Positions 1 to 10,566 of a stretch of 64,000 nucleotides of DNA are shown here, piece by piece. The notes beneath the pieces are model-generated. The model made no database searches. It had not been told where the DNA came from and saw only the letters and a list, made by a program, of their open reading frames with translations. The position numbers and the translations under genes are program-made. This stretch comes from Luzula sylvatica. Its lineage: Eukaryota; Streptophyta; Magnoliopsida; Poales; Juncaceae. Every line of letters starts with the position of its first letter. The stretch's first letter is position 1. Location of the stretch: the NCBI GenBank assembly GCA_946800325.1, contig OX326959.1:28781115-28845114 (forward strand). Reading direction: 5' to 3'.

Positions 1-831
1 ATCCGTTACAACGGACCCTTATGTCCGTTATAACGCACTTGTATTGAGCCTCTTGCGTGAAAATCCTCACTAGTCCGTTACAACGGACATGTATGTGCGT
101 TACAACGGAAGTATAACCAACTGAATATTAAAGGACCAACCGTCCAGTCCGTTGTAACGCAAATTGTGTCCGTTATAACGGAAGTAGTTCTGGAATTAAG
201 TTTGAGAATTGAATTGGGAGCAGTTTGATGGTTTGTTTTGGGATTGAATTAATGGAAATTTGAACTAAGTTTAAGGCAGAAATTGAGAGCAAAAGATCAA
301 GTAAAAGAACAAGTTTAGAACAAAGATTCAATTCAAATAACAAGGATTCATTCAAGCAAACAAAGGATTAAACAAGAACAAGATTTACACAAATCCAAGT
401 AATTTTATGCTACAAGAAATGCAAGAAAGGAAGGAAAACACCTAGAGAGATGAAGAGAGCTCCGAGTTTCGTCTTGAGTGCCTTCCTTGTTGTTCGAGTT
501 GCTAGAGAGCTAGTCAATGCGCCCAACAATTTCCTTTCGTACCGATCCACCCGTCAATAGAAGTGAGCTTCGTACCGGTTGGGTGAGCTCGAGATGTGCA
601 AAGGTTGATTGAAAAGAAGCTTCCAACCAATCACGCCGAGAAAGCTCGACTCTTCGCTTGTGAAAATTCGAATGAAATAAGTTTCACCCTAATTCCACAC
701 TTTTCCTTAGTCGAAGTGTAAACCGATTCACCGAATGAAGTGAGCTTCTATTCGGTGACCGATCTTAGAAAATTATCGTTCGTAGTTGCAATTCTTGCGC
801 GTTCTTGAAAGTTTCTTGGACTTGCTTAAAC

Positions 832-870
<39 letters not shown>

Positions 871-1331
871 GGCGTAAAAAAAAGCGTACCAAACTCGTGG
901 CCCTTGTGGTCATATTTATAGTACTCATGGAGTCTTCTTATTGGCCACGAGTTGGTGGAGAGGATTGGGGGTAAGGAAGTAATTCCCACCAAAGGTAGGT
1001 GGGCAGGATAAGGGCTAAGGGTTGGGTGGTTTTCGTGTAAACTTTTGTGTAAGTTTTCATCATGATAATTGTTTGCCTCCCGTCTCATTCATGTACCGAA
1101 TATATCGATATAATATATCGTTTTTACTCCTCTTGACGTGTTGGAGACAACTACACTCTCCAAATTCCCAGAAATTCCTTCTAATTCCTGTGATTAAGCA
1201 GTAAAACACACTTAGTGAAGAAATATTCATGTTATCTCAAATATGATTAATAAAGTATATAGAATTGTTCTTCACAAGGGCTAAAACCCCTAAATTAAGC
1301 ATTAAATTTGTGCCTTATTTTTCTCACATCA
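1..1331 (-). repeat. 3' LTR of element A (truncated by window start)
   Basis: This corresponds to 33054-34378 of the right LTR; the first part on the plus strand is missing. In element orientation it begins TGATGTGAG at 1331. A TATA box (TATAAAT, minus strand) lies at 914-920, followed in transcript direction by a (TC)17 tract (834-867 on the plus strand as GA). The U5-side end carries CCGTT/AACGG palindromes from the window start to 182. The 60-107 aa open frames across the LTR on both strands are shared by both LTRs and look like chance frames. Confidence 0.95.
914..920 (-). promoter_or_regulatory. TATA box of element A 3' LTR
   Basis: Minus-strand TATAAAT inside CTATAAATATG. The same block is present in the right LTR and the solo LTR, which supports it as the U3 core promoter. 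The (TC)n tract just downstream resembles the pyrimidine-rich patches common near plant transcription starts. Confidence 0.7.
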
Positions 1332-1347
1332 AATACCCCCACACTTA
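1332..1347 (-). promoter_or_regulatory. Polypurine tract of element A
   Basis: In element orientation this reads TAAGTGTGGGGGTATT and abuts the LTR start TGATGTGAG, the expected place for plus-strand DNA priming. A GAGGACGATCAA stretch lies just before it; a similar GAGGACAAG plus GGGGGGG module also follows pol in each tandem unit. Confidence 0.85.
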
Positions 1348-1960
1348 AATCTTTGATCGTCCTCGATCAATTAGAGTATAAAAGTCAAACATAAGAGAGA
1401 ATTGCATAAGATTTTGTTGAAGTTATATTGTTGGTTCAAAAACTAATTTCACGAATCAAATGGTTCACTCTCATTTCATCAAGTTCAATAGTTATTTAGA
1501 ATGATATTGGTCTTTTCATTATTAGATCTCCAAATTAGTTCGAAATTTCATAAGAGTTTTTCATGACACTCGATCTCAAGCGGTAAGAGTGATTTAAACG
1601 TTTTTACTTCGAATTGCTTTACTCCACAATCTCAAAAGGACTCAATTCGAAGGCTATTATCGGGCCAAAATTTCCCGTTTTGCTAGATGATCTTGAATGC
1701 AAGTTATTCATTTTAAAACACGTTTGGTACAATGGTACAAGGTTCATACCCGTTTTCGATCAATTTTCCCGCTCATTCGTTTTCCTTTCTCTCTTTGGAA
1801 GTCTTTAACCGAAAGCCCCACTACACCGAAATGCAATGAGGTTACTCTCGGTGTTGTATTTTGACCTTCATCTTTTCTCACTCTTTTTTTATATGAAGTC
1901 TTTAACCGAAAGCCCCACTACACCGAAATGCAATGAGGTTACTCTCGGTGTTGTCTTTTG
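1348..1960 (-). other. Element A 3' untranslated region, no gene seen
   Basis: This non-coding stretch lies between the truncated pol and the polypurine tract. No env-like open frame of useful length is visible on the minus strand. It contains a 97-bp tandem duplication with starts near 1801 and 1898; the second copy is cut at the rearrangement junction near 1961. Confidence 0.7.
1801..1960. repeat. 97-bp tandem duplication, about 1.65 copies
   Basis: The block starting GTCTTTAACCGAAAGCCCC at 1801 recurs at 1898 with one visible difference (TTGTATTTTG versus TTGTCTTTTG). The second copy ends where pol-derived sequence starts. Confidence 0.9.
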
Positions 1961-1988
1961 ACCAAATACCGAAAAGTCATCCATAAAG
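1961..1988. repeat. 28-bp templated filler at a rearrangement junction
   Basis: These 28 bases are identical to 2052-2079, which lie 91 bp inside the adjacent pol fragment. They sit between the element A 3' region and the first base of the truncated pol, in the same orientation as their source. This is the pattern left when a broken end copies a nearby template before rejoining. Confidence 0.8.
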
Positions 1989-3596
1989 GTTAGCTTCGAT
2001 GCACTTTTCGAGTATTTGTGACAAGTGGCTTAAACATGATTCGAATGAGTCACCAAATACCGAAAAGTCATCCATAAAGACTTCTATAAATTTGGAAATA
2101 TAATCGGAGAAAATAGAAAGCATACACCTTTGGAAAGTACCCGGAGCATTGCATAGCCCGAATGGCATGCGTCGGTACGCGAAGGTACCAAACGGGCACG
2201 TGAATGTGGTCTTCTCTTGATCTTCGGGTGCGACCGGTATTTGGAAATAGCCCGAAAATCCATCGAGGAAGCAATAGAATGGATTTCCCGCGAGTCTTTC
2301 TAACATTTGATCGATGAATGGAAGCGGAAAGTGATCCTTCTTTGTCGCCTTATTAAGCCTTCGATAATCGATGCAAACTCGCCACCCGTTTTGAACTCGA
2401 GTCGGTACTTGATCGCCTTCATCGTTCTCAACTATCGTCATCCCCGTTTTCTTCGGTACCACGTGTATTGGCGAGACCCATTTCGAATCGGCGATGGGGT
2501 AAATGATTCCGGCGTCGAGTAGCTTGATCACCTCTTTCTTTACAACTTCCATCATTGGCGGATTGAGCCGCCTTTGTGGTTCTCGCGAAGGCTTAGCATC
2601 GTCCTCGAGGATAATGCGGTGTGTGCACATGGAGGGACTAATGCCCGGAATGTCCGCGAGTGTCCACCCGAATGCCTTCTTGTTCCGTTTTAGCACTTCA
2701 ACGAGTTTCTCTTCTTGTTCCTTTGCTAGACTCGAGGCAATTATCACCGGCAAGGTCTCCGCTTCATCGAGAAAAGCATACTTTAGTCCAATAGGTAATT
2801 TTTTCAATTCTAACCTTGGAGCTTGTTCGATTGAAGGTGGAGCTCTTTGCATCGGGATTTCGAGATCTCTTAGAAAAAGTGCTTGATCTATGCTTCGTTC
2901 TTCTTCCAACTCCGACTCGATTTCGAATGTAGGATTGTCACATCCTTCAAATTCTTCGAACAAAGGGTTTGAGCTCCATTGAAAGTTTTCGAATGAGCTA
3001 TCCATGACCTCTTGTACACAATCGTCGATCACGTCCATAGCACTTAAGTTGAGTGTACCTACAATGGGTTCCTTTAGTTTGTCAAAAATATTGAATTTGA
3101 TTACCTCATCATCGAACTCCATCGTGAGCTCTCCCGCGTGTACATCGATTTTTGTGCGCGCCGTCTTCAAAAATGGCCGTCCAAGGAGAATCGGGGTTGA
3201 ATCGTTACTCCCCTCATTCATGTCCAACACGTAGAAATCCGCGGGGAAGTAAAGTCCATTCACCGTCACGATCACATCTTCGACTACTCCCACCGGCTTC
3301 GTCGTAGATCTATCGGCCAATTGAATTACTACTTGCGTATCGTCGAGAGGGCCGAGATCTAGTGTTTTGAAAACCGAGAAAGGCATTACATTGATGGATG
3401 CGCCCAAATCGAGCATGCCTTTGGGTAATTCGTGTTGCCCGATTTTGCATGGAATGGCAAACATCCCCGGATCTTTGTGCTTTTGAGGGAGTCTCAAAAT
3501 CGCCGAAACACTCTCCCCCACACTAATCAATTCATCTCCTTTTGTCTTTCTTTTATTCGTGCACAATGCCTTTAGGTATTTGGCCAAACGAGGCAC
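1977..3596 (-). pseudogene. Truncated Athila pol (protease and most of RT only)
   Basis: This is the leftmost pol copy. It matches residues 1 to about 536 of the full copies, then runs into the junction and stops after a two-residue foreign tail (YG). It keeps the protease motif DLGAS (residues 63-67), RT motif FLDG (443-446) and FMDD (507-510). RNase H, integrase and the whole post-pol region are missing. The right edge is the CTTCT target site of a B LTR, and the first codon is GTG rather than ATG because the native frame continued from gag. Confidence 0.92.
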
Positions 3597-3600
3597 TTCT
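3596..3600. repeat. Left target-site duplication CTTCT of element B
   Basis: CTTCT directly precedes the B LTR here and directly follows the rightmost B LTR at 30904-30908. The same five bases precede every internal B LTR (8914, 14253, 19592, 24932, 30271), because they were copied with the unit. Confidence 0.92.
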
Positions 3601-4228
3601 TGAAAGAAAATATGGCTTAAGAATTAACTTGGAAGAATTTATATAAATAGGCAATTCTGCAGTCAGAATAAGGTTAGTTCGAACTAACTATATCAGTGCG
3701 TTCGAACGGACTTATTCGTGATAAACAGAAGTAGGTTCGTTCGAACGAACATTTAGGTGCGTTCGAACGAACTGGGTTCGTTCGAACGAACTATGTTAAG
3801 TGCGTTCGAACTGACATGTTTCCTATATATATAAAGTTCTGATTCCGGAATTTAACCTAAGTTTTCTAGGGTTTTGAGCCGTCGTTTCTCTTCTTCTTCT
3901 TCCACAGAATTCAGATTAGATCTGAGAGATTTAGAGGGAGATTCGAGCAAGGATCTTGAGAGATTTAATCGTGACGGCGACTAGAACGGCGTTGGCGATT
4001 TCCGATCGGACGAAATCGAGGTGGACACGAGTAGAGGGATTGCACGAGCGATTCTTGGAGAAGGTTCACGGATTTGGAGAAATAATCGACACGTACTAAC
4101 TTGTACGAGGTAATTCTCCGAAACTCTTCCTTTTTCGGTGGTTTTAGGGCGTGATCCCGGTAGAATTAGGTTACGCACGTGAACTAATTTCCGCTGCACA
4201 CTATGATAATCGTGTGCGTAACCCTACA
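3601..4228 (+). repeat. LTR of element B, copy 1 (outer left)
   Basis: 628 bp beginning TGAAAG and ending CCTACA, preceded by CTTCT and followed by one base and a TGGTATCAGAGC primer site, so its orientation is plus. U3 holds a run of TTCGAA-centred palindromes (3673-3813) ending about 10 bp before a TATA box (3824-3835). The R/U5 part is CT-rich then purine-rich and carries no gene. Lineage (copia or gypsy) cannot be decided because no B coding sequence survives. Confidence 0.93.
3673..3835 (+). promoter_or_regulatory. B LTR promoter: palindrome cluster plus TATA box
   Basis: Five palindromes centred on TTCGAA, including GTTCGTTCGAACGAAC, have centre-to-centre spacings of 23, about 58, 22, 19 and 24 bp where measured; one member lies apart from the rest. 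TATATATATAAA follows at 3824-3835. The equivalent TATA boxes in the other copies are at 9142, 14481, 19820, 25160 and 30499. The position just upstream of TATA suggests a regulatory role, which is inference. Confidence 0.65.
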
Positions 4229-4475
4229 GTGGTATCAGAGCAATCGCTCGTTAAAACCATCGAAAATCGATGATTTAATTCGAATTTAGGAAATTTTAGA
4301 ATTTTAGGGCTGAATTTCAGAAATTAGAAAAGCTGGCAGAATAGGGTTCGTTCGAACGAACTTGGAGTTGCGTTCGAACGAACTGGTCTGGTCGAACGAA
4401 CCTAGTGTTCGGTTTGAACGGACTGATCTGTTCGAACGAACTTGGAGTTGCGTTCGAACGGACCTATTTCTGGTT

Positions 4476-4512
<37 letters not shown>

Positions 4513-4596
4513 CCCCTCAATTCAATCTGTTCGAACGAACTTGGCCGATTCGCGAGGAAAATTTTAATTAAAAGAAAAAAACTTGCCAGAAACTAT
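4229..4596 (+). other. Element B primer site and leader, unit 1
   Basis: TGGTATCAGAGC at 4230-4241 is the standard plant primer site for initiator tRNA-Met, one base after the LTR end. The leader then holds a TTCGAA palindrome run (about 4345-4545) interrupted by a 34-base A tract (4477-4510). The breakpoint with element A lies between about 4549 and 4596. No open frame resembles gag, so B coding sequence is lost. Confidence 0.85.
4477..4510 (+). repeat. A34 homopolymer in B leader
   Basis: An uninterrupted A run that sits between B palindromes, so it is inside B sequence rather than a poly-A tail at an insertion end. Its length is 34, 33, 33, 34 and 33 in units 1 to 5, which accounts for the one-base differences in unit size. 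Confidence 0.9.
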
Positions 4597-5227
4597 TCCG
4601 TTACAACGCAGTATAATGTCCGTTACAACGTACTAACTGCGTTATAACGGAGAGCTATTCGTAGCTTAGTTTGAAAATTCTGAGTATGTCCGTTGCAACG
4701 GACATTGAGGTCCGTTACAACGCACATAGTTCTGGCAAATTTTGGGAATTTACCGTTGCAACGCAATTTACTGTGCTTTTTTATGTCCGTTGCAACGCTA
4801 TTTTTAGTCCGTTGTAACGTAATTGTATTCCGTCGTAACGGAGTACTAGCCGTAGAATGAGAATTGAATTTAGAGGGCTCTCCGTTACAACGCAATACCA
4901 TTCCGTTACAACGGAACTCTTGGCGCCAGTCTAATTTTTAAATTTCTGTACAGTCCGTTACAACGGACATTGAGGTCCGTTACAACGGAGTTGCTGGCCA
5001 GATCAAAAATTTTCAATTTTCCCTGATTTTTTTAATTTTTAATTGGGCTCATACAGGTCAAAGATTGTATGTTACCCCCCCACACTTAGAGATTACTTGT
5101 CCTCAAGTATAACAAATCGAAAATTCCTAAAAGAGGGATAATAGAGAGATACAACCTTTGATGCGTGGGCGTGCCTCCCTCGCTAGCGCTCTTGTTTAAC
5201 GTCTTGAGCTCGACTTGGCCGAGCTCA
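4597..5227 (-). other. Element A post-pol region, unit 1
   Basis: Reading with pol, this non-coding stretch starts after the stop codon, carries GAGGACAAG followed by a polypurine-like AAGTGTGGGGGGG (5075-5089 region), then CCGTT/AACGG palindromes spread from 4989 down to 4597. Unit 1 lacks a 22-bp segment present after the second palindrome in all other units; that segment equals one palindrome-to-palindrome spacing. No env-like frame is visible. Confidence 0.8.
5075..5089 (-). promoter_or_regulatory. Internal polypurine-like tract after pol, unit 1
   Basis: Minus strand CTAAGTGTGGGGGGG, preceded by GAGGACAAG. It closely resembles the LTR-adjacent tract at 1332-1347 but has no LTR next to it, so it may act as an extra plus-strand primer or be a relic. 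Equivalent sites start at 10414, 15753, 21093 and 26432. Confidence 0.6.
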
Positions 5228-8200
5228 TCATTGAGAGGTGTCGTCGGGTTCTAGAGCTTGCTCCTCCATCCACCCGGTTTCGAAGTTTGCATGGTAATGC
5301 TTGAGTCGATGGCCGTTTACCTTGAACGTTTTGTTCGTTTCCTCGCTTCGAATTTCGACAACCCCAAATGTAGTCACATTGGTGACCACAAAAGGGCCGA
5401 TCCATCGGGACCGAAGTTTCCCGGGGAAAAGTTTGAGACGAGAGTTGAATAACAACACTCTTTCCCCCACATGAAAATCTTTCTTTTGAATCATTCGGTC
5501 ATGAAATCTTTTGGCCCTTGCCTTGCACAAACTCGAATTGTCGTAGGCCTCTTGCCGGAATTCGTCTAGCTCGAGTAATTGAAGCTTACGTGCCGATGCG
5601 TCCTTCGGGTAGTCGAGGACAAATTGCTTGATCGCCCAAAAGGCCTTGTGCTCTAACTCGACCGGTAAATGGCACGCCTTTCCGTACACGAGTTTGAAAG
5701 GAGTCATACCTATTGGCGTTTTGAAAGCGGTACGGTACGCCCAAAGTGCGTCGCCGAGTCGAGTACTCCAATCCTTTCGTGTCGGGTTCACCACCTTCTC
5801 CAAAATAGACTTTATTTCTCGATTCGAAACCTCCGCTTGGCCGTTTGTTTGAGGATGATACGCGGTTGAGGTTCGATGGCTCACATGGTATTTCTCGAGG
5901 AGGCTTTGGAGATATCGATTGCAAAAATGAGAGCCTCGATCGCTTATAAGAACTCTTGGTATACCGAATCGTTGAAAGATACTTTTCTTCAAGAAGTCCA
6001 CCACCGTTTTCGAATCCGCATGCTTGGTTGGTACCGCCTCCACCCATTTTGTCACGTAATCTACACACAACAAGATGTAAGTGTAGCCAAAAGACGATGG
6101 AAACGGGCCCATGAAATCAATGCCCCAAACATCGAATGGTTCACACACATAGATTGAATTGAGGGGCATTTGATTTCTACGGCTCAAGTTCCCCGTCTTT
6201 TGGCAATTTCCACAACCTTTCACAAAGTTCGCGACGTCTTTATGCAAGGTTGGCCAATAAAATCCACATTCTTGTACCTTGTGTGTGGTACGTGCGATAC
6301 CGAAATGTCCACCACATTGTAATGTATGACAAAAAGAAAGGATAGATTGTACCTCATTTTGGTGGACGCATTTTCGAATTACTTGGTCGGTGCAAATTCG
6401 AAATAAGATCGGGTCTTCCCAAATGTAGAATCGAGCGTTGCTTTTCATCTTATCGCGTTGTGCCTTGGAGAAGCTCGGGGGAAAATTCTTCGTGACGATG
6501 TAGTTGGCTAGGTCGGCGTACCATGGCGCTTCGACTTGGGCCGCGAGAACGTGTTCCTCGGGGAATTCCTCGCGAATCGGAACGAGGTCTTCAATCTTCA
6601 ATGGGAGCCGACTCAAATGATCCGCCACGAGATTCTCGCATCCCTTTTTGTCCTTGATCTCGAGGTTGAATTCTTGAAGCAAAAGGATCCATCGAAGCAA
6701 TCTCGGTTTGCACTCCTTCTTCTTCATCAAGTGTCTTAACGCGCCGTGGTCCGAGAATACAATCACCTTCGTACCTAAAAGATAAGAACGAAATTTCTCC
6801 AATGCAAACACAATTGCGAGAAGTTCCTTTTCGGTAGTGGTGTAGTTTCGTTGGGCATTGTCTAGAGATTTTGAGGCGTAGGCGATGACGTGGGGATCTT
6901 TTCCTTCTCTTTGGCCAAGTACCGCCCCCACACTCGTATCGCTTGCGTCACACATTATTTCGAACGGTAGCTCCCAATTTGGCGACTTGATGATTGGTGC
7001 GGAGCAAAGCTTCTCTTTCAAATCGTCGAAGGATCTCTTGCACTTTTCATTGAACTCGAATTTTGCATCTTTTTGGAGAAGTTGGCACATCGGTTGCGAG
7101 GTTTTCGAGAAGTCTTTGATGAAGCGCCTATAGAATCCCGCATGGCCGAGAAAGGATCGCACGTCTTTCACCGTCCTTGGATACGGAAGCGTCTTGATTA
7201 CGTCGATTTTCGCCTTGTCGACTTCCATTCCTTTCTCCGAGATTAAATGACCTAAAACAATTCCTTCGCTCACCATGAAGTGGCATTTCTCAAAATTCAA
7301 AACAAGGTTAGCTTCGATGCACTTTTCGAGTATTTGTGACAAGTGGCTTAAACATGATTCGAATGAGTCACCAAATACCGAAAAGTCATCCATAAAGACT
7401 TCTATAAATTTGGAAATATAATCGGAGAAAATAGAAAGCATACACCTTTGGAAAGTACCCGGAGCATTGCATAGCCCGAATGGCATGCGTCGGTACGCGA
7501 AGGTACCAAACGGGCACGTGAATGTGGTCTTCTCTTGATCTTCGGGTGCGACCGGTATTTGGAAATAGCCCGAAAATCCATCGAGGAAGCAATAGAATGG
7601 ATTTCCCGCGAGTCTTTCTAACATTTGATCGATGAATGGAAGCGGAAAGTGATCCTTCTTTGTCGCCTTATTAAGCCTTCGATAATCGATGCAAACTCGC
7701 CACCCGTTTTGAACTCGAGTCGGTACTTGATCGCCTTCATCGTTCTCAACTATCGTCATCCCCGTTTTCTTCGGTACCACGTGTATTGGCGAGACCCATT
7801 TCGAATCGGCGATGGGGTAAATGATTCCGGCGTCGAGTAGCTTGATCACCTCTTTCTTTACAACTTCCATCATTGGCGGATTGAGCCGCCTTTGTGGTTC
7901 TCGCGAAGGCTTAGCATCGTCCTCGAGGATAATGCGGTGTGTGCACATGGAGGGACTAATGCCCGGAATGTCCGCGAGTGTCCACCCGAATGCCTTCTTG
8001 TTCCGTTTTAGCACTTCAACGAGTTTCTCTTCTTGTTCCTTTGCTAGACTCGAGGCAATTATCACCGGCAAGGTCTCCGCTTCATCGAGAAAAGCATACT
8101 TTAGTCCAATAGGTAATTTTTTCAATTCTAACCTTGGAGCTTGTTCGATTGAAGGTGGAGCTCTTTGCATCGGGATTTCGAGATCTCTTAGAAAAAGTGC

Positions 8201-8914
8201 TTGATCTATGCTTCGTTCTTCTTCCAACTCCGACTCGATTTCGAATGTAGGATTGTCACATCCTTCAAATTCTTCGAACAAAGGGTTTGAGCTCCATTGA
8301 AAGTTTTCGAATGAGCTATCCATGACCTCTTGTACACAATCGTCGATCACGTCCATAGCACTTAAGTTGAGTGTACCTACAATGGGTTCCTTTAGTTTGT
8401 CAAAAATATTGAATTTGATTACCTCATCATCGAACTCCATCGTGAGCTCTCCCGCGTGTACATCGATTTTTGTGCGCGCCGTCTTCAAAAATGGCCGTCC
8501 AAGGAGAATCGGGGTTGAATCGTTACTCCCCTCATTCATGTCCAACACGTAGAAATCCGCGGGGAAGTAAAGTCCATTCACCGTCACGATCACATCTTCG
8601 ACTACTCCCACCGGCTTCGTCGTAGATCTATCGGCCAATTGAATTACTACTTGCGTATCGTCGAGAGGGCCGAGATCTAGTGTTTTGAAAACCGAGAAAG
8701 GCATTACATTGATGGATGCGCCCAAATCGAGCATGCCTTTGGGTAATTCGTGTTGCCCGATTTTGCATGGAATGGCAAACATCCCCGGATCTTTGTGCTT
8801 TTGAGGGAGTCTCAAAATCGCCGAAACACTCTCCCCCACACTAATCAATTCATCTCCTTTTGTCTTTCTTTTATTCGTGCACAATGCCTTTAGGTATTTG
8901 GCCAAACGAGGCAC
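5228..8914 (-). CDS. pol: Athila-type pol polyprotein (PR-RT-RNaseH-INT), unit 1
   Basis: Replication polyprotein of element A, 1228 codons without internal stop. Protease: DLGAS at 63-67. RT: motif [11 protein letters not shown] from 443 with Asp445, and FMDD at 507-510. RNase H: Asp656 in CDAS, Glu697, Asp722, Asp764 in ADHLSR. Integrase: zinc-binding His863, His870, Cys901, Cys904; catalytic Asp933, Asp992, Glu1028. The C-terminus lacks a chromodomain. The first codon is GTG and the frame continues a few codons into the B LTR before a stop, so there is no ATG at the start: natively this followed gag in one frame and was severed by B. The enzymes look intact but the protein probably cannot be made normally. 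Function is assigned from motifs alone. Confidence 0.93.
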   Translation of the reverse strand: MPRLAKYLKALCTNKRKTKGDELISVGESVSAILRLPQKHKDPGMFAIPCKIGQHELPKGMLDLGASINVMPFSVFKTLDLGPLDDTQVVIQLADRSTTKPVGVVEDVIVTVNGLYFPADFYVLDMNEGSNDSTPILLGRPFLKTARTKIDVHAGELTMEFDDEVIKFNIFDKLKEPIVGTLNLSAMDVIDDCVQEVMDSSFENFQWSSNPLFEEFEGCDNPTFEIESELEEERSIDQALFLRDLEIPMQRAPPSIEQAPRLELKKLPIGLKYAFLDEAETLPVIIASSLAKEQEEKLVEVLKRNKKAFGWTLADIPGISPSMCTHRIILEDDAKPSREPQRRLNPPMMEVVKKEVIKLLDAGIIYPIADSKWVSPIHVVPKKTGMTIVENDEGDQVPTRVQNGWRVCIDYRRLNKATKKDHFPLPFIDQMLERLAGNPFYCFLDGFSGYFQIPVAPEDQEKTTFTCPFGTFAYRRMPFGLCNAPGTFQRCMLSIFSDYISKFIEVFMDDFSVFGDSFESCLSHLSQILEKCIEANLVLNFEKCHFMVSEGIVLGHLISEKGMEVDKAKIDVIKTLPYPRTVKDVRSFLGHAGFYRRFIKDFSKTSQPMCQLLQKDAKFEFNEKCKRSFDDLKEKLCSAPIIKSPNWELPFEIMCDASDTSVGAVLGQREGKDPHVIAYASKSLDNAQRNYTTTEKELLAIVFALEKFRSYLLGTKVIVFSDHGALRHLMKKKECKPRLLRWILLLQEFNLEIKDKKGCENLVADHLSRLPLKIEDLVPIREEFPEEHVLAAQVEAPWYADLANYIVTKNFPPSFSKAQRDKMKSNARFYIWEDPILFRICTDQVIRKCVHQNEVQSILSFCHTLQCGGHFGIARTTHKVQECGFYWPTLHKDVANFVKGCGNCQKTGNLSRRNQMPLNSIYVCEPFDVWGIDFMGPFPSSFGYTYILLCVDYVTKWVEAVPTKHADSKTVVDFLKKSIFQRFGIPRVLISDRGSHFCNRYLQSLLEKYHVSHRTSTAYHPQTNGQAEVSNREIKSILEKVVNPTRKDWSTRLGDALWAYRTAFKTPIGMTPFKLVYGKACHLPVELEHKAFWAIKQFVLDYPKDASARKLQLLELDEFRQEAYDNSSLCKARAKRFHDRMIQKKDFHVGERVLLFNSRLKLFPGKLRSRWIGPFVVTNVTTFGVVEIRSEETNKTFKVNGHRLKHYHANFETGWMEEQALEPDDTSQ

Positions 8915-8918
8915 TTCT

Positions 8919-9546
8919 TGAAAGAAAATATGGCTTAAGAATTAACTTGGAAGAATTTATATAAATAGGCAATTCTGCAGTCAGAATAAGGTTAGTTCGA
9001 ACTAACTATATCAGTGCGTTCGAACGGACTTATTCGTGATAAACAGAAGTAGGTTCGTTCGAACGAACATTTAGGTGCGTTCGAACGAACTGGGTTCGTT
9101 CGAACGAACTATGTTAAGTGCGTTCGAACTGACATGTTTCCTATATATATAAAGTTCTGATTCCGGAATTTAACCTAAGTTTTCTAGGGTTTTGAGCCGT
9201 CGTTTCTCTTCTTCTTCTTCCACAGAATTCAGATTAGATCTGAGAGATTTAGAGGGAGATTCGAGCAAGGATCTTGAGAGATTTAATCGTGACGGCGACT
9301 AGAACGGCGTTGGCGATTTCCGATCGGACGAAATCGAGGTGGACACGAGTAGAGGGATTGCACGAGCGATTCTTGGAGAAGGTTCACGGATTTGGAGAAA
9401 TAATCGACACGTACTAACTTGTACGAGGTAATTCTCCGAAACTCTTCCTTTTTCGGTGGTTTTAGGGCGTGATCCCGGTAGAATTAGGTTACGCACGTGA
9501 ACTAATTTCCGCTGCACACTATGATAATCGTGTGCGTAACCCTACA
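8919..9546 (+). repeat. LTR of element B, copy 2
   Basis: Same TGAAAG...CCTACA boundaries as copy 1, with CTTCT on the left (8914-8918). On the right it is followed by the primer site rather than CTTCT, showing that it is an internal copy made by amplification, not a separate insertion. TATA box at 9142-9153. Confidence 0.93.
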
Positions 9547-9793
9547 GTGGTATCAGAGCAATCGCTCGTTAAAACCATCGAAAATCGATGATTTAATTCG
9601 AATTTAGGAAATTTTAGAATTTTAGGGCTGAATTTCAGAAATTAGAAAAGCTGGCAGAATAGGGTTCGTTCGAACGAACTTGGAGTTGCGTTCGAACGAA
9701 CTGGTCTGGTCGAACGAACCTAGTGTTCGGTTTGAACGGACTGATCTGTTCGAACGAACTTGGAGTTGCGTTCGAACGGACCTATTTCTGGTT

Positions 9794-9829
<36 letters not shown>

Positions 9830-9913
9830 CCCCTCAATTCAATCTGTTCGAACGAACTTGGCCGATTCGCGAGGAAAATTTTAATTAAAAGAAAAAAACT
9901 TGCCAGAAACTAT
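9547..9913 (+). other. Element B primer site and leader, unit 2
   Basis: Primer site TGGTATCAGAGC at 9548-9559, then the palindrome run and an A33 tract (9795-9827). The fusion to element A lies shortly before 9914, with the same flanking sequence as in unit 1. Confidence 0.85.
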
Positions 9914-10566
9914 TCCGTTACAACGCAGTATAATGTCCGTTACAACGGACATTGAGGTCCGTTACAACGTACTAACTGCGTTATAACGGAGAGCTATTCG
10001 TAGCTTAGTTTGAAAATTCTGAGTATGTCCGTTGCAACGGACATTGAGGTCCGTTACAACGCACATAGTTCTGGCAAATTTTGGGAATTTACCGTTGCAA
10101 CGCAATTTACTGTGCTTTTTTATGTCCGTTGCAACGCTATTTTTAGTCCGTTGTAACGTAATTGTATTCCGTCGTAACGGAGTACTAGCCGTAGAATGAG
10201 AATTGAATTTAGAGGGCTCTCCGTTACAACGCAATACCATTCCGTTACAACGGAACTCTTGGCGCCAGTCTAATTTTTAAATTTCTGTACAGTCCGTTAC
10301 AACGGACATTGAGGTCCGTTACAACGGAGTTGCTGGCCAGATCAAAAATTTTCAATTTTCCCTGATTTTTTTAATTTTTAATTGGGCTCATACAGGTCAA
10401 AGATTGTATGTTACCCCCCCACACTTAGAGATTACTTGTCCTCAAGTATAACAAATCGAAAATTCCTAAAAGAGGGATAATAGAGAGATACAACCTTTGA
10501 TGCGTGGGCGTGCCTCCCTCGCTAGCGCTCTTGTTTAACGTCTTGAGCTCGACTTGGCCGAGCTCA
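9914..10566 (-). other. Element A post-pol region, unit 2
   Basis: Includes the 22-bp segment that unit 1 lacks, placed between repeats of TCCGTTACAACG near 9935-9970. Polypurine-like tract at 10414-10428. No gene seen. Confidence 0.8.

Noticed and set aside
765..1088. 107-aa minus-strand frame in the A LTR, also present at 33818 and, as a variant, at 52875
   Set aside because: It spans the TATA box and the TC microsatellite of an LTR, and its length changes with the microsatellite.
1348..1976. Possible env-like gene between pol and the 3' LTR of A
   Set aside because: No minus-strand open frame of useful length or membrane segment is visible; the region is short and rearranged.
2307..3234. 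Plus-strand open frames of 71-127 aa over the pol copies, repeated in every unit
   Set aside because: They are the complement of well-defined pol coding sequence, contain no recognisable domain and repeat only because pol repeats.
3740..3800. Heat-shock elements in the B LTR (TTC and GAA words)
   Set aside because: The GAA and TTC triplets are not in the nGAAnnTTCn phase with two-base gaps required for a heat-shock element.
3981..4199. 72-aa minus-strand frame in each B LTR
   Set aside because: It lies in LTR R/U5 on the opposite strand to B, with no domain or start context, so it is most likely chance.
4362..4647. Lysine-run proteins of 69-91 aa in the B leader
   Set aside because: They are produced by reading through the A33-34 homopolymer and the palindrome run.
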